Notes: generated from the letters alone by a model not told the origin. Shown: positions 35,701 to 49,580, counted from the stretch's first letter. The stretch is DNA of 64,000 nt from Dasyornis broadbenti (GCA_013397935.1 VZRN01004391.1:407299-471298); one strand, 5' to 3'. Program-made: numbers and translations.

Positions 35701-38124
35701 TGGTTAAACTTAAAAGCTCCTCACTGACCTGATTGAACTTTTGCTAAACTCTGCTCAATGGGGGAGGGACTGAACAGCGAAGTTCATTGTCTAAGCCAAC
35801 GCCCTAAAAACGAGCCAAGGCTGCATCTCTGGTTTAGTGGGTCAATAATTCTATGATGGATCAGATACCAGCACTAATTCCACATACAAGATAATAATTT
35901 AAAATATATTTATACATTTTAATGCCCAAGATTCATAAGAAGTTCTAAATTAGTCTCTTGTGGAATCCAGTGACCTTTGATGCTTCCTCAGATGCATGCT
36001 ATCTTGAACCCTGCTTCACTGGCCTTTAAGCAGCAGATCTGCTGTGTCACAGTGACAGATAAATGGAAGTGATAAGGTGGAAAGCCAGAAAGACACTTAG
36101 CATTTTATATGCTAAAAACTCCTGAGTTTTCTAAGAAAGACAAAATTCAGCAGTGCTTATGTGTTACAAGAGGTTTAGCATACAAGACATGTCCCCCTCC
36201 AGTTGCTTCTGCTTAATTCATCTGCCAAGTTGAAGAGTCTCAGCCTTTGTTCTCTCCCCTCACACCCTGAGACTGGCTGTGCAGGTTCGGCCACCACAGC
36301 CCTGCCTGTGGTTAGCAGACCGCTAGCAGACACAGCCACATCCTGGGCAGCTGATATTTGCAAGGGATCTTGGCTTTCAAAGCAAAGCCATCTCTTTTGA
36401 AAGTCTCACCCTTCTGTGGTACCTGAACAGAAATGGAGCATTTGGGGAAGGCAGCCAAGGGGGTTAGGGGAGATGCCAGGTCTTGGCATGAGAGTTGTCC
36501 CAGATCAGCTTGCATCCTCTGAGGCACAGCCCGGAGCTGCTGGGGTGCCTGTGGGAGCCAGTGCCCACTGGAGACTTCTCAGAAACGCCGCGGACGCAGG
36601 CGAGTGAGCACCTCACACCAAGCGAAGACACCAATCGTCGTTTCCTTCCTCTTTTCCAGACACAGAAAAAACCACACAGGCCCATGCCCTGCTGCTCCGC
36701 CCCTGCATGAATCATACCAGGGTGAGAGGAGCAACGACAGAAACCTCCCTGCCAGCCTTGTGTAAGGTGGTTGTGAAAGACCTGAGACAGACATGTCACT
36801 CATTCACTTCACAACCAGAAAGGCAGCAATAGTTATTATTTTGTTTGCTAATAACTGACTCACAGCTCATGCAAGGCTGGAGGCCAGCTCCCTGCACTCA
36901 GGAAGGAATGTGCTACAGGGTTTAGTTCGGTCCTTTGGGACATACCCCTTTTTCCCCCCGCCAAAATGCAGCAGATGGAGCTCCGCTATGTGCTACCAGT
37001 ACAACAGTGGCTGCAAAAACCAGGCCTTGGCAATGACTTGGACACTAACACTGATTTTAGAAACGGCACACAAAATAGATGTGTCACTGCAAGGCCACCT
37101 GCAAGAAGTCTGACTGAGGCAGGGCCAGCTCTGTTTGCAGAGCAGGGCAATTGCCTGGGATGCAGGTAAGAGGAGTCCTGAGGAGCACCTCTTCTGTGCT
37201 GCCGAAAACACAGGGCAGCTTCACAGTGATGCTCTTCTGCCTTACCAGTGACACAGACCCGCCCCTGACACACAGCAGCTGCAGTGTCACATCACAATGG
37301 AATAAGAGGTCCAGGCCAGTGGAAAGGCCACCACAGCTGTAGTTAAGCAGCTATGCAGTATAAACACCACACAGCTGTTTAACTACAAAAGCTGTTTTCT
37401 CCCTGAATTTCATTTTCAATAGCTGGCTGCTCAGAGCACAAGGTGAAGGGCACACAGGTCAGCTAGGACAGGTACACACTGGTAACTAGTCAGATGTTTT
37501 GCTCTTACCTCTGTGAAGGAAACCTCTGAGACATAAAATATGTTTCCTCACATCCAGAGACAGTAATTCATTACTGTAATTTCAGAGCAAGGGAGTTTGG
37601 CTAACCCAGTTGTGGTCATATCTGGCTTGTTTCAGAGGCTGAACTAACTTTTAATTAAGGTAGTTAACTTGCTCACAAAGGCAAGAGCAGACAAGCATTC
37701 TGATGTTCTGAAATTAAGCTTTTTATTCCTTGTATATTAACCTGAGCTGTGTGCCACCAAAGCACTAGGAGAAAGTGCTAAAAAGACATGGATTGCCCCA
37801 TTTATTAGAAATTATTCTAATGGCTGTATTCACTCAAATGCCATAGTAATACAGGAAAGGCTGAGATGTCAGAGTGCTGACATTTCTTTTTCCTTCATGT
37901 CTGATCCCTCTGGTGACTTCTTTCATAATGGTGCCATATATAGAGTCCCTTAAACATATTTTCTTTATTAACACAAGCATCAGCTGGTTTGTGTTCATAG
38001 ATTTTAGAAATCACAAAGCACCCACAAAAATTGCACCAAAATCTGCAAACTGTTAATTGCAAATAGTAGGCAAAACAGTATCAATTATAGCTAGCAAGAT
38101 TGAATAATTTTCCATATGAAAAAT

Positions 38125-38154
38125 NNNNNNNNNNNNNNNNNNNNNNNNNNNNNN
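38125..38154. other. Assembly gap (30 N)
   Basis: Thirty N followed at once by GGGGGG. The G-run at the gap edge suggests that sequencing stopped in a G-homopolymer or G-rich tract. The true size is unknown. Confidence 0.98.
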
Positions 38155-40990
38155 GGGGGGAAGAGTGATTATTTGGAACATATTTTTACTAGTTACTCGT
38201 AGAAAATATTTATATTTTATGCTGCATATCAAGTATAAAAGTCTGAGAAATCTGCATTTAAAATAATCCTTTCTTAAAAAACTTTTAACCTATTTTAATT
38301 GCAAGCAAAAATAAGATTAACAACAGAATAACAAACTGAAAGGGATCAGTTTAGAAGACAGGAGAATATTTGGGTAAGGTCTCTTCCCTCAGCTGAAAGC
38401 TTGACCCAGCTGAGGCAAGGCTGCACATTTTTTCTATTTTGCTGTTTTTCAGAGCAAAAGAAGGTTGAAATGTCACGTGTCATTTTAATGTATTTTAAAT
38501 ACCAGAGCCAGACTTCAACCTCTAAACAGTACCCAGGGACCCTGTTACCCAAGTAAACACAAGCAAAACCAGTCTGGAAGGGTTTCATAGGAGACCTTGG
38601 CAGTCCCTCGTTGTTCCCACCACAGACAACAGGGCTGCAGTTGTGCAAGCCACAAATCCCAATAAGCCATTTGGCCAAATCTTTAGCTGAGTGCTGGTGT
38701 GTCCAGATTTCAACCTCTGTATTGGGGTTGCCATACTTTTTGAGAACATCAGTTCTATAGCTCAGGGAAAACTGCATAATTACAGACACTAAAATATATG
38801 TGCTTCACAGTTTGTTCCCAGTGAAAAGTGCCTTTTAGCTTTGAGAGTCTGAAAATAACCAGGCTGTGAAAATTTGAACTGTTTTTTTTTCACAGAGCAC
38901 CAAACCAAAACCCCCATTACTTTATACTCTTTCCAATTTGATTTTAAAAACAGGTGGCCTCACACCTTGCACTGGCTCTAGAATGCACAATCAAGGGTAT
39001 ATCAAGCCATCCCTAAATTTCATGTGTGTTCTGTATCATCAGTTCAGGCATCTCAAGGAAGCCTATCTACTTGGCTTCACTAAATTGCAGCAGACATAGA
39101 ATTCTTAATTTTGTAACACATCATAACAAGCTAATTTGTGAAGCTAATACAGATGAGATTTTCAGTTACGGTGTGATTCTGGAGCACATCTTTATCTGGC
39201 TTTGTCTGTGACAACAATTCTCCGGAGCCTTGTGGTGCCCGAATGTGGCACCTCGTGGCAGACAGTACAACACAGCATTCTCGCCTGATGATTACGGCTC
39301 TTCAGCACATAAAAATGGCAGTATGAACTGTTGTAAACAAACTTAAACCCACTGAGGAAAAAAAAGACCATTGAACAGAGCATTCTGGGAAAAATATACC
39401 TCAAAAATAGTTGAAACCAGGTGTTAAATGTATTAGTTGAGTGAGGAACATAATAAAAATGTCCCCAGTTGTAACAGATTTGAAAATTCATAACATGACA
39501 TTTTTCATGCAATCTTTAATGTTCAAACAGTAACAATGGCTACTTTTAAATTAGGGTTACAAAACCTAAGACTTTCAGTGGAGAGGCATTGCAAGAGTTG
39601 ACATGTAAAGCATATTTCTCCCAAAAGCCAAAAGATTTTTAACCGAGGACCGCAAATACCTGGTCACTTGTGTAACTCTACACAAGTACAATGCCATTCA
39701 GATTCTTTAACAAATATGTCAGTTTTAGTGTTTCAGGGACAAATCAACACTTGAGGAGAAAGAGAAGCAGGAAAGAAAAGAGTTCAGGAAACATGGGTGG
39801 TGATAGAAGTCCTTGTCTGCAGCTCAGGTGCAGAAGTTTGTAAAGCTTTAAGGCTGATATAAAAATCTCATATGAGACCAGGATATTTTTATGATCAGAA
39901 GCCTCCCTTACAGTCAGGTTGATAAATGGTAAATATTCAACAGTCTAGGACCTGGTGGGACAATCACAACATCTGGTGTTCTGTGCCCCACTGGTATTCA
40001 AGGTGCCTGCAATGTAAATACTTGCTCACCTACATCACAGGTGAGACAATCCTACTGTGCTATGTTCTATCTTTTCTGACACCATGCTAAAAGCCCCCCA
40101 AAGGTCAGGTCCGAGCTAGCTGAGGGACAGGGAAAGAAACAAAAAAAGTCTTGCTGCATTAAGAAATTCCCTTGGGATGAGACAGATCTGCAAGATCTGA
40201 GAGAGGGTATGGGACAGAGGGGACAGATAACCTCAGGAGAAGGGGACTGCCACAACTCACAAGGAATGTACAGCATTGTGCGTTGAGCCCCCTTAATCTT
40301 CTAGCAGAGTTCTCTTACACACCTGAAATTTCTGTCTCCTTAGCCTGGCTTTCTGTGCAGAAGGGTAACTTGGCCCCAGTACGTACATCAGGATTTGACT
40401 CTTAGATTTGACAGACTTCCCAGGATGTAAAGCCTGTTTCAGTCTTACTTGGATACAACCTAGGCAGTTACACTTAGTATGCAAAATCAAAAAAAGAAGT
40501 AATTTAGCTATTCTAAAGACACCCATTCAGCCTTGCTATGTACTCAGTCTTTTACTAATGTAGGCTACTGGTTTCACTAAAACCATTGATTTGGAAAAAA
40601 AGTGTACCAAAATCTGTGAGAATTTAAGTGCTCATGAAAAAATACCTTCCATCCCTGGAGACTGAAATCTTTTGCCTACAGAATTACAGCAGGGACAACA
40701 GAGGTGATAGTAGCACAGATTCATCCCTGCCACTCCAGCCATATGTCTAAACCAATCCTGTCTGCAAGCCCTTCTGAGGCTGTAAACCCAGTGAAGTCTA
40801 GGAAGAATCAGATTAGTTTCCCACCTTTGACCATGTTGCTGCGGAACAATACTAAGGCAACAAATCTCACAAAACTGCAGGACAGCTGTCAAATGTCACT
40901 AAGTTTTGATCACTCCTACGCTGGACATAATGATGACTTTTATGCAATGACTCAGGCATGTCTAAGAAGCGCTAGGCTTGCCTGCAAGCC
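38155..40990. other. Non-coding DNA downstream of RHOH
   Basis: AT-rich with no recognisable gene. The 147-codon minus-strand frame at 38346-38789 has no recognisable domain. Confidence 0.55.
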
Positions 40991-40991
40991 A

Positions 40992-40997
40992 TTTATT
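40992..40997 (-). terminator. RHOH: Candidate RHOH polyadenylation signal
   Basis: TTTATT on the plus strand (AATAAA on the minus strand), about 560 nt beyond the RHOH stop. It is the first canonical hexamer found downstream, and would give a 3' UTR of roughly 0.6 kb. Confidence 0.4.
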
Positions 40998-41553
40998 ACA
41001 TAGATAGGATAATTTGTTTCAGTGGTTAGCTAAAGGGAGAACATCCAAAATATTAAAACAACCTTTTGAGATTTTACAACAATATATACAAGAGTCCTCC
41101 AAATAAAATACACAGTGGTCAGGTTTTATATACAGTTCTTAAGTAAAAAAAATATTCACATGGTCAGAGGTGGGGGTTGATCCAGACAGAAGTTTGTCAT
41201 TAAATAAATGCAGATGCAGACAAACCAACAACTGAGGATCATTGACAGAAACAAACACAAAATCAGTACAGCTGTTATTTGTATATCTCCAGGCTAGGCC
41301 TGCTCCAGTCCAGGTTAGCAAAGTCCAAACACAGACTTGTGAATAAGGGTATGCACCTTTCGTTTCTCAAGATAGCACCCATGTGTTTTGGAGGAGAGAT
41401 GATCAGATAAAGAGCACATCTGTCTCACAAGAGGCACCTGCACTGTAGTCCTGCCAGGAGCCCTCCTTTGATTCACCTCCCATTCTCTCTGCTGCAGCAT
41501 CTTCGTGTGAAAACAGAAAGAACAAACATGAGCAAAACTGCTGCTGACAGTCC

Positions 41554-42129
41554 TCAAAAGATCTTGCACTCATTAATGGAGAAGAGCTTCCGCCTGTTCT
41601 GCCTTTTGGCATGATTGACTGCTGTCCGCACGGCATATTCAAACACCTGCTGCACCCCCCTGTTGCTGAGGGCAGAGCACTCCAAATAGCCTTTGGCTCG
41701 CACGTCCTGGGCCAGCCGCCTTCCATCTATTGGGCTGATGCAGGAGGAACGGTAGGGACCTGTGTCACGCTGGTCAGTCTGAGTGGCCACCACCAAAACG
41801 GGGATGCGGGGCAAATGGCTGCGGATCTCGCTGATCCATTTGTTCCTCAGGTTCACAAAGGAATTGTGGTTTGCTACTGAGTAGCACATTAATACCACAT
41901 CTGCCTGTTGGTAGGAGAGGGGACGAATGCCTTTGAAGGCATCACTGCCAGATGTGTCCCAAAGACCTAAGCTCATCTGTACACCATCCATGAAGACATC
42001 CACTCCGGTATTTTCATATACGGTGGGTCTGTAGTCATCTGGAAAAGTGTCAGAGGTGAAACGTACCAAGAGAGAAGTTTTCCCAACTGCAGAGTCTCCC
42101 ACCAGGACACACTTGACAGAATCCAGCAT
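41554..42129 (-). CDS. RHOH: Rho-related GTP-binding protein RhoH
   Basis: 191 aa, the exact length of mammalian RhoH, in one coding exon as in human. The start is the ATG giving MLDSVK; the frame stays open 15 codons upstream but lacks family similarity there. Visible motifs are the P-loop GDSAVGKTS (11-19) with Ser13 where Ras/Rac have Gly12, switch I around 'YRPTVYENTG', DTSGS (58-62) with Ser62 replacing catalytic Gln61 (Asn in human), TQTD (117-120), CSAL (151-154), the tyrosines Y73 and Y83 of the ITAM-like segment, and the C-terminal prenylation box CKIF. RhoH is a GTPase-deficient, constitutively GTP-bound haematopoietic adaptor that acts in T-cell receptor signalling through ZAP-70 and Lck. 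All its defining substitutions are present, so the gene looks functional. Confidence 0.97.
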   Translation of the reverse strand: MLDSVKCVLVGDSAVGKTSLLVRFTSDTFPDDYRPTVYENTGVDVFMDGVQMSLGLWDTSGSDAFKGIRPLSYQQADVVLMCYSVANHNSFVNLRNKWISEIRSHLPRIPVLVVATQTDQRDTGPYRSSCISPIDGRRLAQDVRAKGYLECSALSNRGVQQVFEYAVRTAVNHAKRQNRRKLFSINECKIF

Positions 42130-42161
42130 TTTATTAATGTCCAAAGCCAAGAGCACCGTCT
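42130..42161 (-). other. RHOH: RHOH 5' UTR part of the coding exon
   Basis: A pyrimidine-containing acceptor (CGCTTGTGCTGCACAG|AGACGG) is seen on the minus strand, with the exon starting near 42161, 32 nt before the ATG. Human RHOH likewise has its whole coding sequence in a final exon joined to upstream non-coding exons. The site is inferred from consensus only. Confidence 0.45.
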
Positions 42162-43632
42162 CTGTGCAGCACAAGCGGGATGGAGAGACACAGTGGTCTT
42201 AGAGGTCTTCTATATAACTTCCATTTAGTGAGAAACCATCCAGATCTCTTTACTTCTTATGACTTGATTCTGTCACTTGAGACTAAAATCCCCTTTTCTC
42301 CCACATGGCTCTGTTGGTTTTAAATCTTCAGTGAGTCAAATGACATTTCTGGAAGAGTAAAAATAAAATTTAACATTTATAACCCACAGAGAACAAACTG
42401 ATAACAAACTATTCCTCTTCAAAGACGCCTGGACACATCTTTGGACAGCCATGGTGAGTACCCCTTATTGAGGATGATGAACTTTGCCATTTTCTCCCAG
42501 CCAGCTGCATGTGCAACAGCCATTCACATAAATAACCTTGCTGCTCCACAGGGGATAACAGTTGTATCACCACTGCCATTTTCCACTGACTATTTTTTCC
42601 CTTCAATTGTCAAAAGACTAATAAAATTAATTTAACTTTAGTATAACTGACACTAAAATGCTGTAACTGAGACATTTCCTGCCTCTGACTTTCACCAAGA
42701 CTAACAGAATCCTGAATCCTTAAATGATCGGTTCACATTCCCTTGAAAATGTACCCATGGTCTCTAGAGGCAGTCAAGAGAAAAAATGCTCTTTGCTAAC
42801 CAATTTCACTATTTAAACAATCCTGTATGGAACAGTAACACAGAACCACTTGTGACGATGAGGAAGCAAAGACTTCAGGTGTGAATCTAAAGTCACATGA
42901 ACCCAAACAATTTTCAGAAGCAATGAAGGATTCACAGCAAAAATATAAAAAAAGTTTAATTTTTTTCTTACTAATTGTTTTCAACAATCAAGAAGCACAA
43001 GCCAAAGAAAGCCCCACTACAGATGCCTGCCCCAGTCAAACAATTTCATTTGAAGGGGATATAACTGCCCTGACATTTACTCTCTTGTAAAACTGAACGA
43101 AGAGTACTCTTCAGAGTATATAATTGCCTTTGAGCTCCTGCCAGCATTCAGTCAAATTTTCCTATTTTGAAAGCATTTGTTTCTTCCTCACTAGCTGTGT
43201 GCAAGATTCACTGCTCACACAGGGTGACACACAAGATGCTTCAAAAATCACTAATGGCAAAACTGAAGACAAATTAGTTCTGATGAACAAAAGTAATTAA
43301 AAAAAAGTATCACTGCATAATTTCAAAATGTCCTGTGTATGTTAAATAAATAAGATATTTCTGTTTCCTTCATATATGTAGAGGGACAGAAATGAATGAT
43401 GGCCACAAAGGGTATATCTTGTATTTTACTGTAACACTCTCCACTTTCTGTATCCTAACAATCCTCCCCCAGGTCCAATTTCTGTACACTCCAAGCTTTG
43501 GCTTATTCCACAAAAGGGAAAAACAAAGAAAAAGTGCTAGATTTTAAATAAAAGAGCTTAGAGAGAACATTTTACAGGCACTGACAACTGCTATTAGCCC
43601 TGCTTTCATTTTGTAGTGAGGCCATGCCCTAC

Positions 43633-43720
43633 CTGCTCTTGTGCTGCTGGCACACCTGCATGTCTCCCAGCAGATGTCCCGGCTGAAGAAAGATGTGTGG
43701 CTGGAGCACGCTGCTTTATA
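43633..43720 (-). promoter_or_regulatory. RHOH: Candidate RHOH promoter and first non-coding exon
   Basis: On the minus strand a TATAAAG element (43720-43714) sits in a locally GC-rich patch. About 30 bp downstream begins a potential exon ending at a GCAG|GTAGGG donor (exon end 43633), which would splice to the acceptor at 42161 across a 1.5-kb intron. An Ets-like ACTTCC lies further upstream. Spacing and orientation fit RHOH; there is no independent proof. Confidence 0.3.
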
Positions 43721-46700
43721 GAGGTGGCCCAGGTCTGCGGGGCCGTCCGTGTGCATATTTGAGTTACGGGACCTACGGGAGTCATTGCAACAGACGGTGC
43801 TTCCTGGCCTGCCAGCAACACCGTGCTCTCACCAGCACCGCTCGCTTCTAGGAAGTGGGATGGAGGCTGCTTCACGGTATTCCTGGCTGCCGGGAAACAA
43901 GCTGCTCCTTGAATTTACGTTTTGGTGGCAGCAGTTGAAAACGTTAAAGATTTTTTAAAGATTCATTAGGTCTAACACCACTCTCTTGCCTTCTCTGTTC
44001 TCCAAACAAGCTCTCAAGGGAATTAAACCAAGACCTTTACAAAACACATCTATGAAAAATTCAAAAAGCATATGTAGGATAAACATTCCAATTACTTACA
44101 TGAATCATAATATCTTCTTCAGAGTATTCTACTTCAAAATTGGGTCATCAATACTGCTTAAATACACCTCAATTCACCACAAGACAATAGTGTACTATTC
44201 AGATGATGCTGCATACTCTCAGGAGAAAGTCTCCATGTACCAAGTATCCTTTTCAGAACAAACATTTCTTTGACGTGAGTACTCCTTAGTGCCTTCAGGT
44301 ACATTATTTTGTGCATATTGGAATGTGGGGGAAACTAAGGATGTCCAAAACATGATTTTTGCAATTTTGTAAATGCCAAAACAGAGAAAGACATATAAAA
44401 GGATTGTTCTGGCACTCAGCTTTTTGATTACCAGATCCCATTATATTGGCTATTTTGAAAGAAAGTACAAAAATGATTAAAGACTGAAAGAGATATTAAG
44501 GACTAGTGAATATGGCTAGTTGGCAAACAATAATAAAAACTGAAATATTCCATTGTGACAGTGCAGAATTGTTTTCAAAGCAAACTATATTGTTATACAT
44601 TCCATCAATGAATGATAAAAAAACCCTGGTATATAACAAGGTCCATATTCTGGTCCTGTGGACAAATTGTCCTCAGTGGCCTTGATCTTGCATTTGTTCA
44701 CAACCATTCATGTGCCTCCATATATAATTGGGACTACATATGTGCATATTGAGGTATTATCTTTAATTAGGCACATAGCTGGTCCTTGTTGCAGCCTCAC
44801 GGTAAGACCAGTATTAGTGTATTAAAATAATTATGTGAGTTCACCTCAATGGATGGAAAACTCTTGATTAAACATCACCAAAACACAGAGTCCTTTAAAG
44901 ACCAGGACAGTACTGGGCACTTCAGCATACAACCAGTTTTATAAATATTTGTGAAAGTTCTGGTCCCTTTCATATTCTGTCTTTGTCTGACAGTACAGTG
45001 TGCTATACCCATTACAAGACTGCAGCAAACCTTCTGATCACAGATCAGAGATGGAGTCTAAGCTGCTGAGGGATTTTTTTCCTCCAACAATTTGATTTTC
45101 AAAAATTTACTAACTTTATTAAGTTCATTTTGGATCTGGAATTCAAGATATAAACCTGTATCATCATTTACACTTTTTTTTTGGTTTATGCTTTCATCAT
45201 TCATAACAGGAAAAGATATTTGAATAATAAGGTAAGACCTTTTATAAAATCATTAAGTATAAGAATGCATGTCTTATTCTTCTGTGGTCATTCTGAATAG
45301 TGACCTTTATTAAACTTCAGGTTTTCTTCCCTCTGTCTTTGGAATACAGAACCCTGGCACTAGTGTGTGGTTACAGAGATCTTGGACTTCACTGACAACA
45401 TGAACACAAGAAGCTGTAAGGCAGCCGCTCTCTGGCAGTGTCTGACCTGCACCTCAGCAATCTCATGCAAGTAAAATGCCTCACACTTGATCATGGCTGA
45501 ATATGATACAGAGTAGGTGAGTGGGGTGACCAACCCACAATGTGACGGGATGGGAAGTGGAGCACAGCAGCACCAAGCTCTTAACAGGTAGAGGATTGAA
45601 GCGAATATACATCCCATGAAAAACTAATCAGGTATTTGTTGAAAGAGCTCTATCAACATAGGAAAGTAGGACTGCTGTATCAAAAGGAGTAGGTTTATCA
45701 AGTGAACCAAATGGGATTTTCATTTATGCCAAGAATATCTCTGGCATCTACTATAAGATCATTGTGAGCATGACTTGCTATGGCTAAACATCTCCAGAGG
45801 AGGGACAGCATTTTCTGACAGGGGAAAATAAAAACAACCAGGAACTTCTAATTTCAGAACCTATCTTAGATATTGACAGCGCACCCTCAGGTAGCTGGAA
45901 TTTGAATGGAATTAGCTCATGCATAAACAAACTATGCAGGCAAACAACCAGCTTTTTAGATCAGGCAGTCACAAAATGCTTCAGAGAGTTAAAGCAGTTA
46001 ACATGCTATTATTGCCATTATCCACTCCCTACCCCAATTACATCTCAGTGGAGTTCCTGTTGATATCAGGATAACAGCTGACTAATTTTTCAGTTTGAGC
46101 ACTGTGTATACTAGTTCTTGAAGAGACCTGACATGGCAAGGAAATAAAAATATTTATAATAGAAAGGGTTGAAAACCACTGGAGAGACTTCCACTTGCTG
46201 TGCAATGCTTGAATGTACATGCTGTCTTTGCCTACCTACTCTACTAAGTCCCATCTCACACAGAGGCGGGATTTGCAAAACAGTGCCTACATTTTTTCTC
46301 CAGTGTGTTGATTGTAACCTCTGCTCCTTCCAATTGCACCACAGATATATAAGAACTCTCCTAAGAACTCTCTCTGTTGCATCCCTTAGAGGCTCTTGAG
46401 GAGAGGAAGGAGGCACGAAGACTATCTTCACTGCCCAAAAGAGTGTGCAGCTTTACATCTTCACCTCCATGGGCACAGTGGGCACTGCAGGGCATGGACA
46501 GGTCCTAAGAACAACTCCTGTAAGCAGAAGGAGAGGGAGGAGGAGGAAGGCTGGCAGGAATCAAGACAGGGCAGAGACGCTGTTGCCTGGTTAGTGACAG
46601 CACCCAAAAGATGCAGCTCCTGTGACACAGAAACCATGGATGTTGTGGCTCCAGTTTGGATGCTCTGCTAGATCACCAAGTTGTCAAGGTCACACTACCT

Positions 46701-48856
46701 TGTTTTCAGCTCTGCAGATGAGATGTACTTGCCCCATTCAGATACAAACCTCCAGACTGCTTCCACAGCACAGGCCTCCTGAAAACTAATGCATCAGCTG
46801 CAGTCCGTCTGGAGACTGCAGCAGGTCTGCAAGCAAATGGCCCCTTGCTGCACTTATCATGCATTCATTAAGCTGTTTCTCTGACATTTGCATTAGCTGC
46901 CTCCTGGTTTTTAAACTCCTTTTAAGACAATTATGATCTACAGCCCTGTCTTGCCAATCAGCCTCTCACCACCTCAGAGACTGTCAGTGTTTCAGTCAAT
47001 AGTAGCATTCACTGGTGGTACCACTGCCATGATGGAGAACTGGCTCACAGCCTGTACCTTTGCCAGGTGCTGCATCTTTTCCCCAAACTACTCCACCAAA
47101 AAATGTGCATTCAACTCATTCACTTTCCAAGCCAGCTGCCACAGGGGCCATCTCTATTCTCTGGCCCAAGAGAAGATGGCAGGTTACTTGTTGGCAGAAT
47201 GCTTCAGCTGTCTGATATATTTATAATACTGATGGATTAATTGCCAGATTATCTTTCAATGTGGTTTTACATTTTCAAGAATTGAAAGGATGCTTAGAAG
47301 CTTGATGAGAGTTTTTACATGGATGTTTTATCCTTAAGTAATACCATCTCTGCAATGGCTTCCCAAAGTTAGGAAAGCAAGCAATATGCAATGAACCCCT
47401 GTTTTCAAAGCCAGGATGTCTTGTCATCTCAAAAACAATCTCCTTCCAGAATTAAAAAAAAATTTGCAAACATAAAAACTTGGAAAATTTTCTTTTTCTC
47501 CCTTATTCACAAAACTGATATCCTGTTCCTGTTTTCAAATTTCAGTGCTTTGTTTTGAAAAAAATACAAAATGAAATTTTCTGTTTAATTTCTAATTTAT
47601 GAAATTTAGAGATAAGGGAGAACCACTTTCTTAGAAGCCTTTGCAAAAAAGTCACTTCTGGATCAAGACAACACCTGAAAACACCTCAGTTTCTTTTTTT
47701 GGCAGTTTTAACAACTGAAGAAAAGGATTTATGATCAAATATTCAGTAATCCTGTCAACTTTATTATTAGCAAGGGAACTCGAGTTATCAGATTTGAAGG
47801 AAATTCCCTCATATTGAGAATGTGAAATCTTGATATAAGACAACAAATACAGACCAATGTTATTTACAAGATTAAATGAGATTTGAAGTCCTAGTAAAGG
47901 GATGAAAGCTTTTCGTATAACAAAATGTACATATTTACACACATGCTTGTGCACTGCATATATAAAATTGCTTAATGAGATATTTTAAATAAAAAATTTC
48001 TATTTCATTGCTTTAGTAATAGTACCTATAATAATATAGATACATAAGCAATGGATAATGCACATCTGAAGATCTATTCAATTTACTACAACCACTGAGA
48101 AAAACTTTTAACTCTCATTTTAATTAACCAATTAGACAAAAGAAATGTTTATTTTATTTTCAGGAACCCTCTTGCTGTTACTCATCACATCTTGATTCAG
48201 CTACTTACAAATTACACATGAGCACAAATTATTACAACCACTCCAAAAATTATCAAAAAGCCTGTAAGACTCTCATGTACTGACTCAAGATCATAAATTT
48301 CTAAATAGAACTCAATGAGATCTGGCAGTGCTAAGTACCCACTTAAAGATTCAAGCCATTAGTCTGAAGTAACTTTTCTTCACGTTTATGGCGTGACACA
48401 GTAAATGGTGGACTATGCGGCATTCACGGCACTATAGGACATCTTCAAAAGGGATCCATTTTCAGTATAAATGTTGCCTCCTCTCCAAATTAAAATTTAG
48501 GTAAATCAAATGTAAGAAAGTAATCCCTTCACAGAGGGCCTCATAAACCATTCTCAATCTGATCCAATATCCTCAAAGCCATCAGAAATGGAGCGCCATG
48601 TCATGCCTGAAGTTAGGTAAGCCTAGCATTTTCCTTCTGCAATATACTGAATGTGTCACCTCTCTTTCCCACCCTTCTCTGTGCTAATTCTTCTTCTCTG
48701 CTCTTAAGCAGAGAAGTTTTTGAGTTTCACTACAGATACAACTGTAGATGGAGCAGCTGGTGTGCAAATGTCACACGTGTGTACATTTGAGCACAGAAGT
48801 TCGTCAACCATCTGTGCATCTGCCTTCCCCCATAGTTGCTGGTTTTGTACACACAC

Positions 48857-48878
48857 ATGTACATATGCATATGTACAT
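48857..48878. repeat. 22-bp perfect palindrome in a TA/CA-rich tract
   Basis: The sequence from 48857 to 48878 is its own reverse complement, centred on ATATGCATAT. It sits among ACACAC and ATATAT simple repeats and is most simply a product of microsatellite evolution. Confidence 0.75.
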
Positions 48879-49580
48879 ATATATTCACCACTGACATAGC
48901 ACTGCTTGTGGGGATACAGATACACTTGCAGATGAACATGGATAAAGTGCTCCGTGCTGACTGTAGTTCTATCACACGTACCTATGAATAGTCACTCTAC
49001 CAGAATGACTTACAGGTATAAGCAAATTTTCAGCAAGTTTAACTGCATTGTAGCCAAAGTGAAGCCTTGATAATATAAAATACATTTTATATTATTTAAG
49101 TAATTGACTTCAATCAGACTACTGTGTGTGTAGAATTATTGACATGTGGAAATGTTTGCAGCTTTGGGCCTCAAACCACTTCAAATTTTTCGTGCCACAT
49201 CCTCTTTTAACACAGTTCCATTTTCTTGAAGTTTGAGACAAATCAAAAAGGCATTTACAGCATATTTTTCTAGGATTTTTTTTTTACAGATTTAACTCTT
49301 CAAAATCTCTCCAAATTTTTTTTGGCTGTTGAAGTACTCTTTTATTTACAACCTTCAACAATGATTGTGGGTTTTTTCCAGAGAGCCTAACCCTACTCCT
49401 ATTTCTGCTTGGTTTTTTTGTTGTTTTTTGAACCATTTCCAGACACAGGCATAATCATCAGCAAGTATCCATTTCTCCTTCATACACAACTAATTTTTCT
49501 TAGTTTTAAAAAATAATTTGTAATTTCTCAGAGAATGATGCATTATTTGCTAGACTGGATGCATAGAAGTGTATATGCAC

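Larger units (their letters stand above)
24860..38124. other. Non-coding DNA between recombinase-like copy 2 and the gap
   Basis: About 13 kb without recognisable exons. Several open frames of 100-170 codons (e.g. 26895-27401 minus, 33227-33676 plus) have no domain, no conserved motif and no convincing exon signals. Local features are a 14-bp-stem hairpin at 28643-28684 and a G10 run at 29691-29700. No CR1 or LTR consensus was recognised. Confidence 0.55.

Noticed and set aside
42130..42174. Upstream in-frame ATG adding 15 residues to RHOH
   Set aside because: The extension crosses the predicted splice acceptor, and the family length is exactly 191 aa from the downstream ATG.
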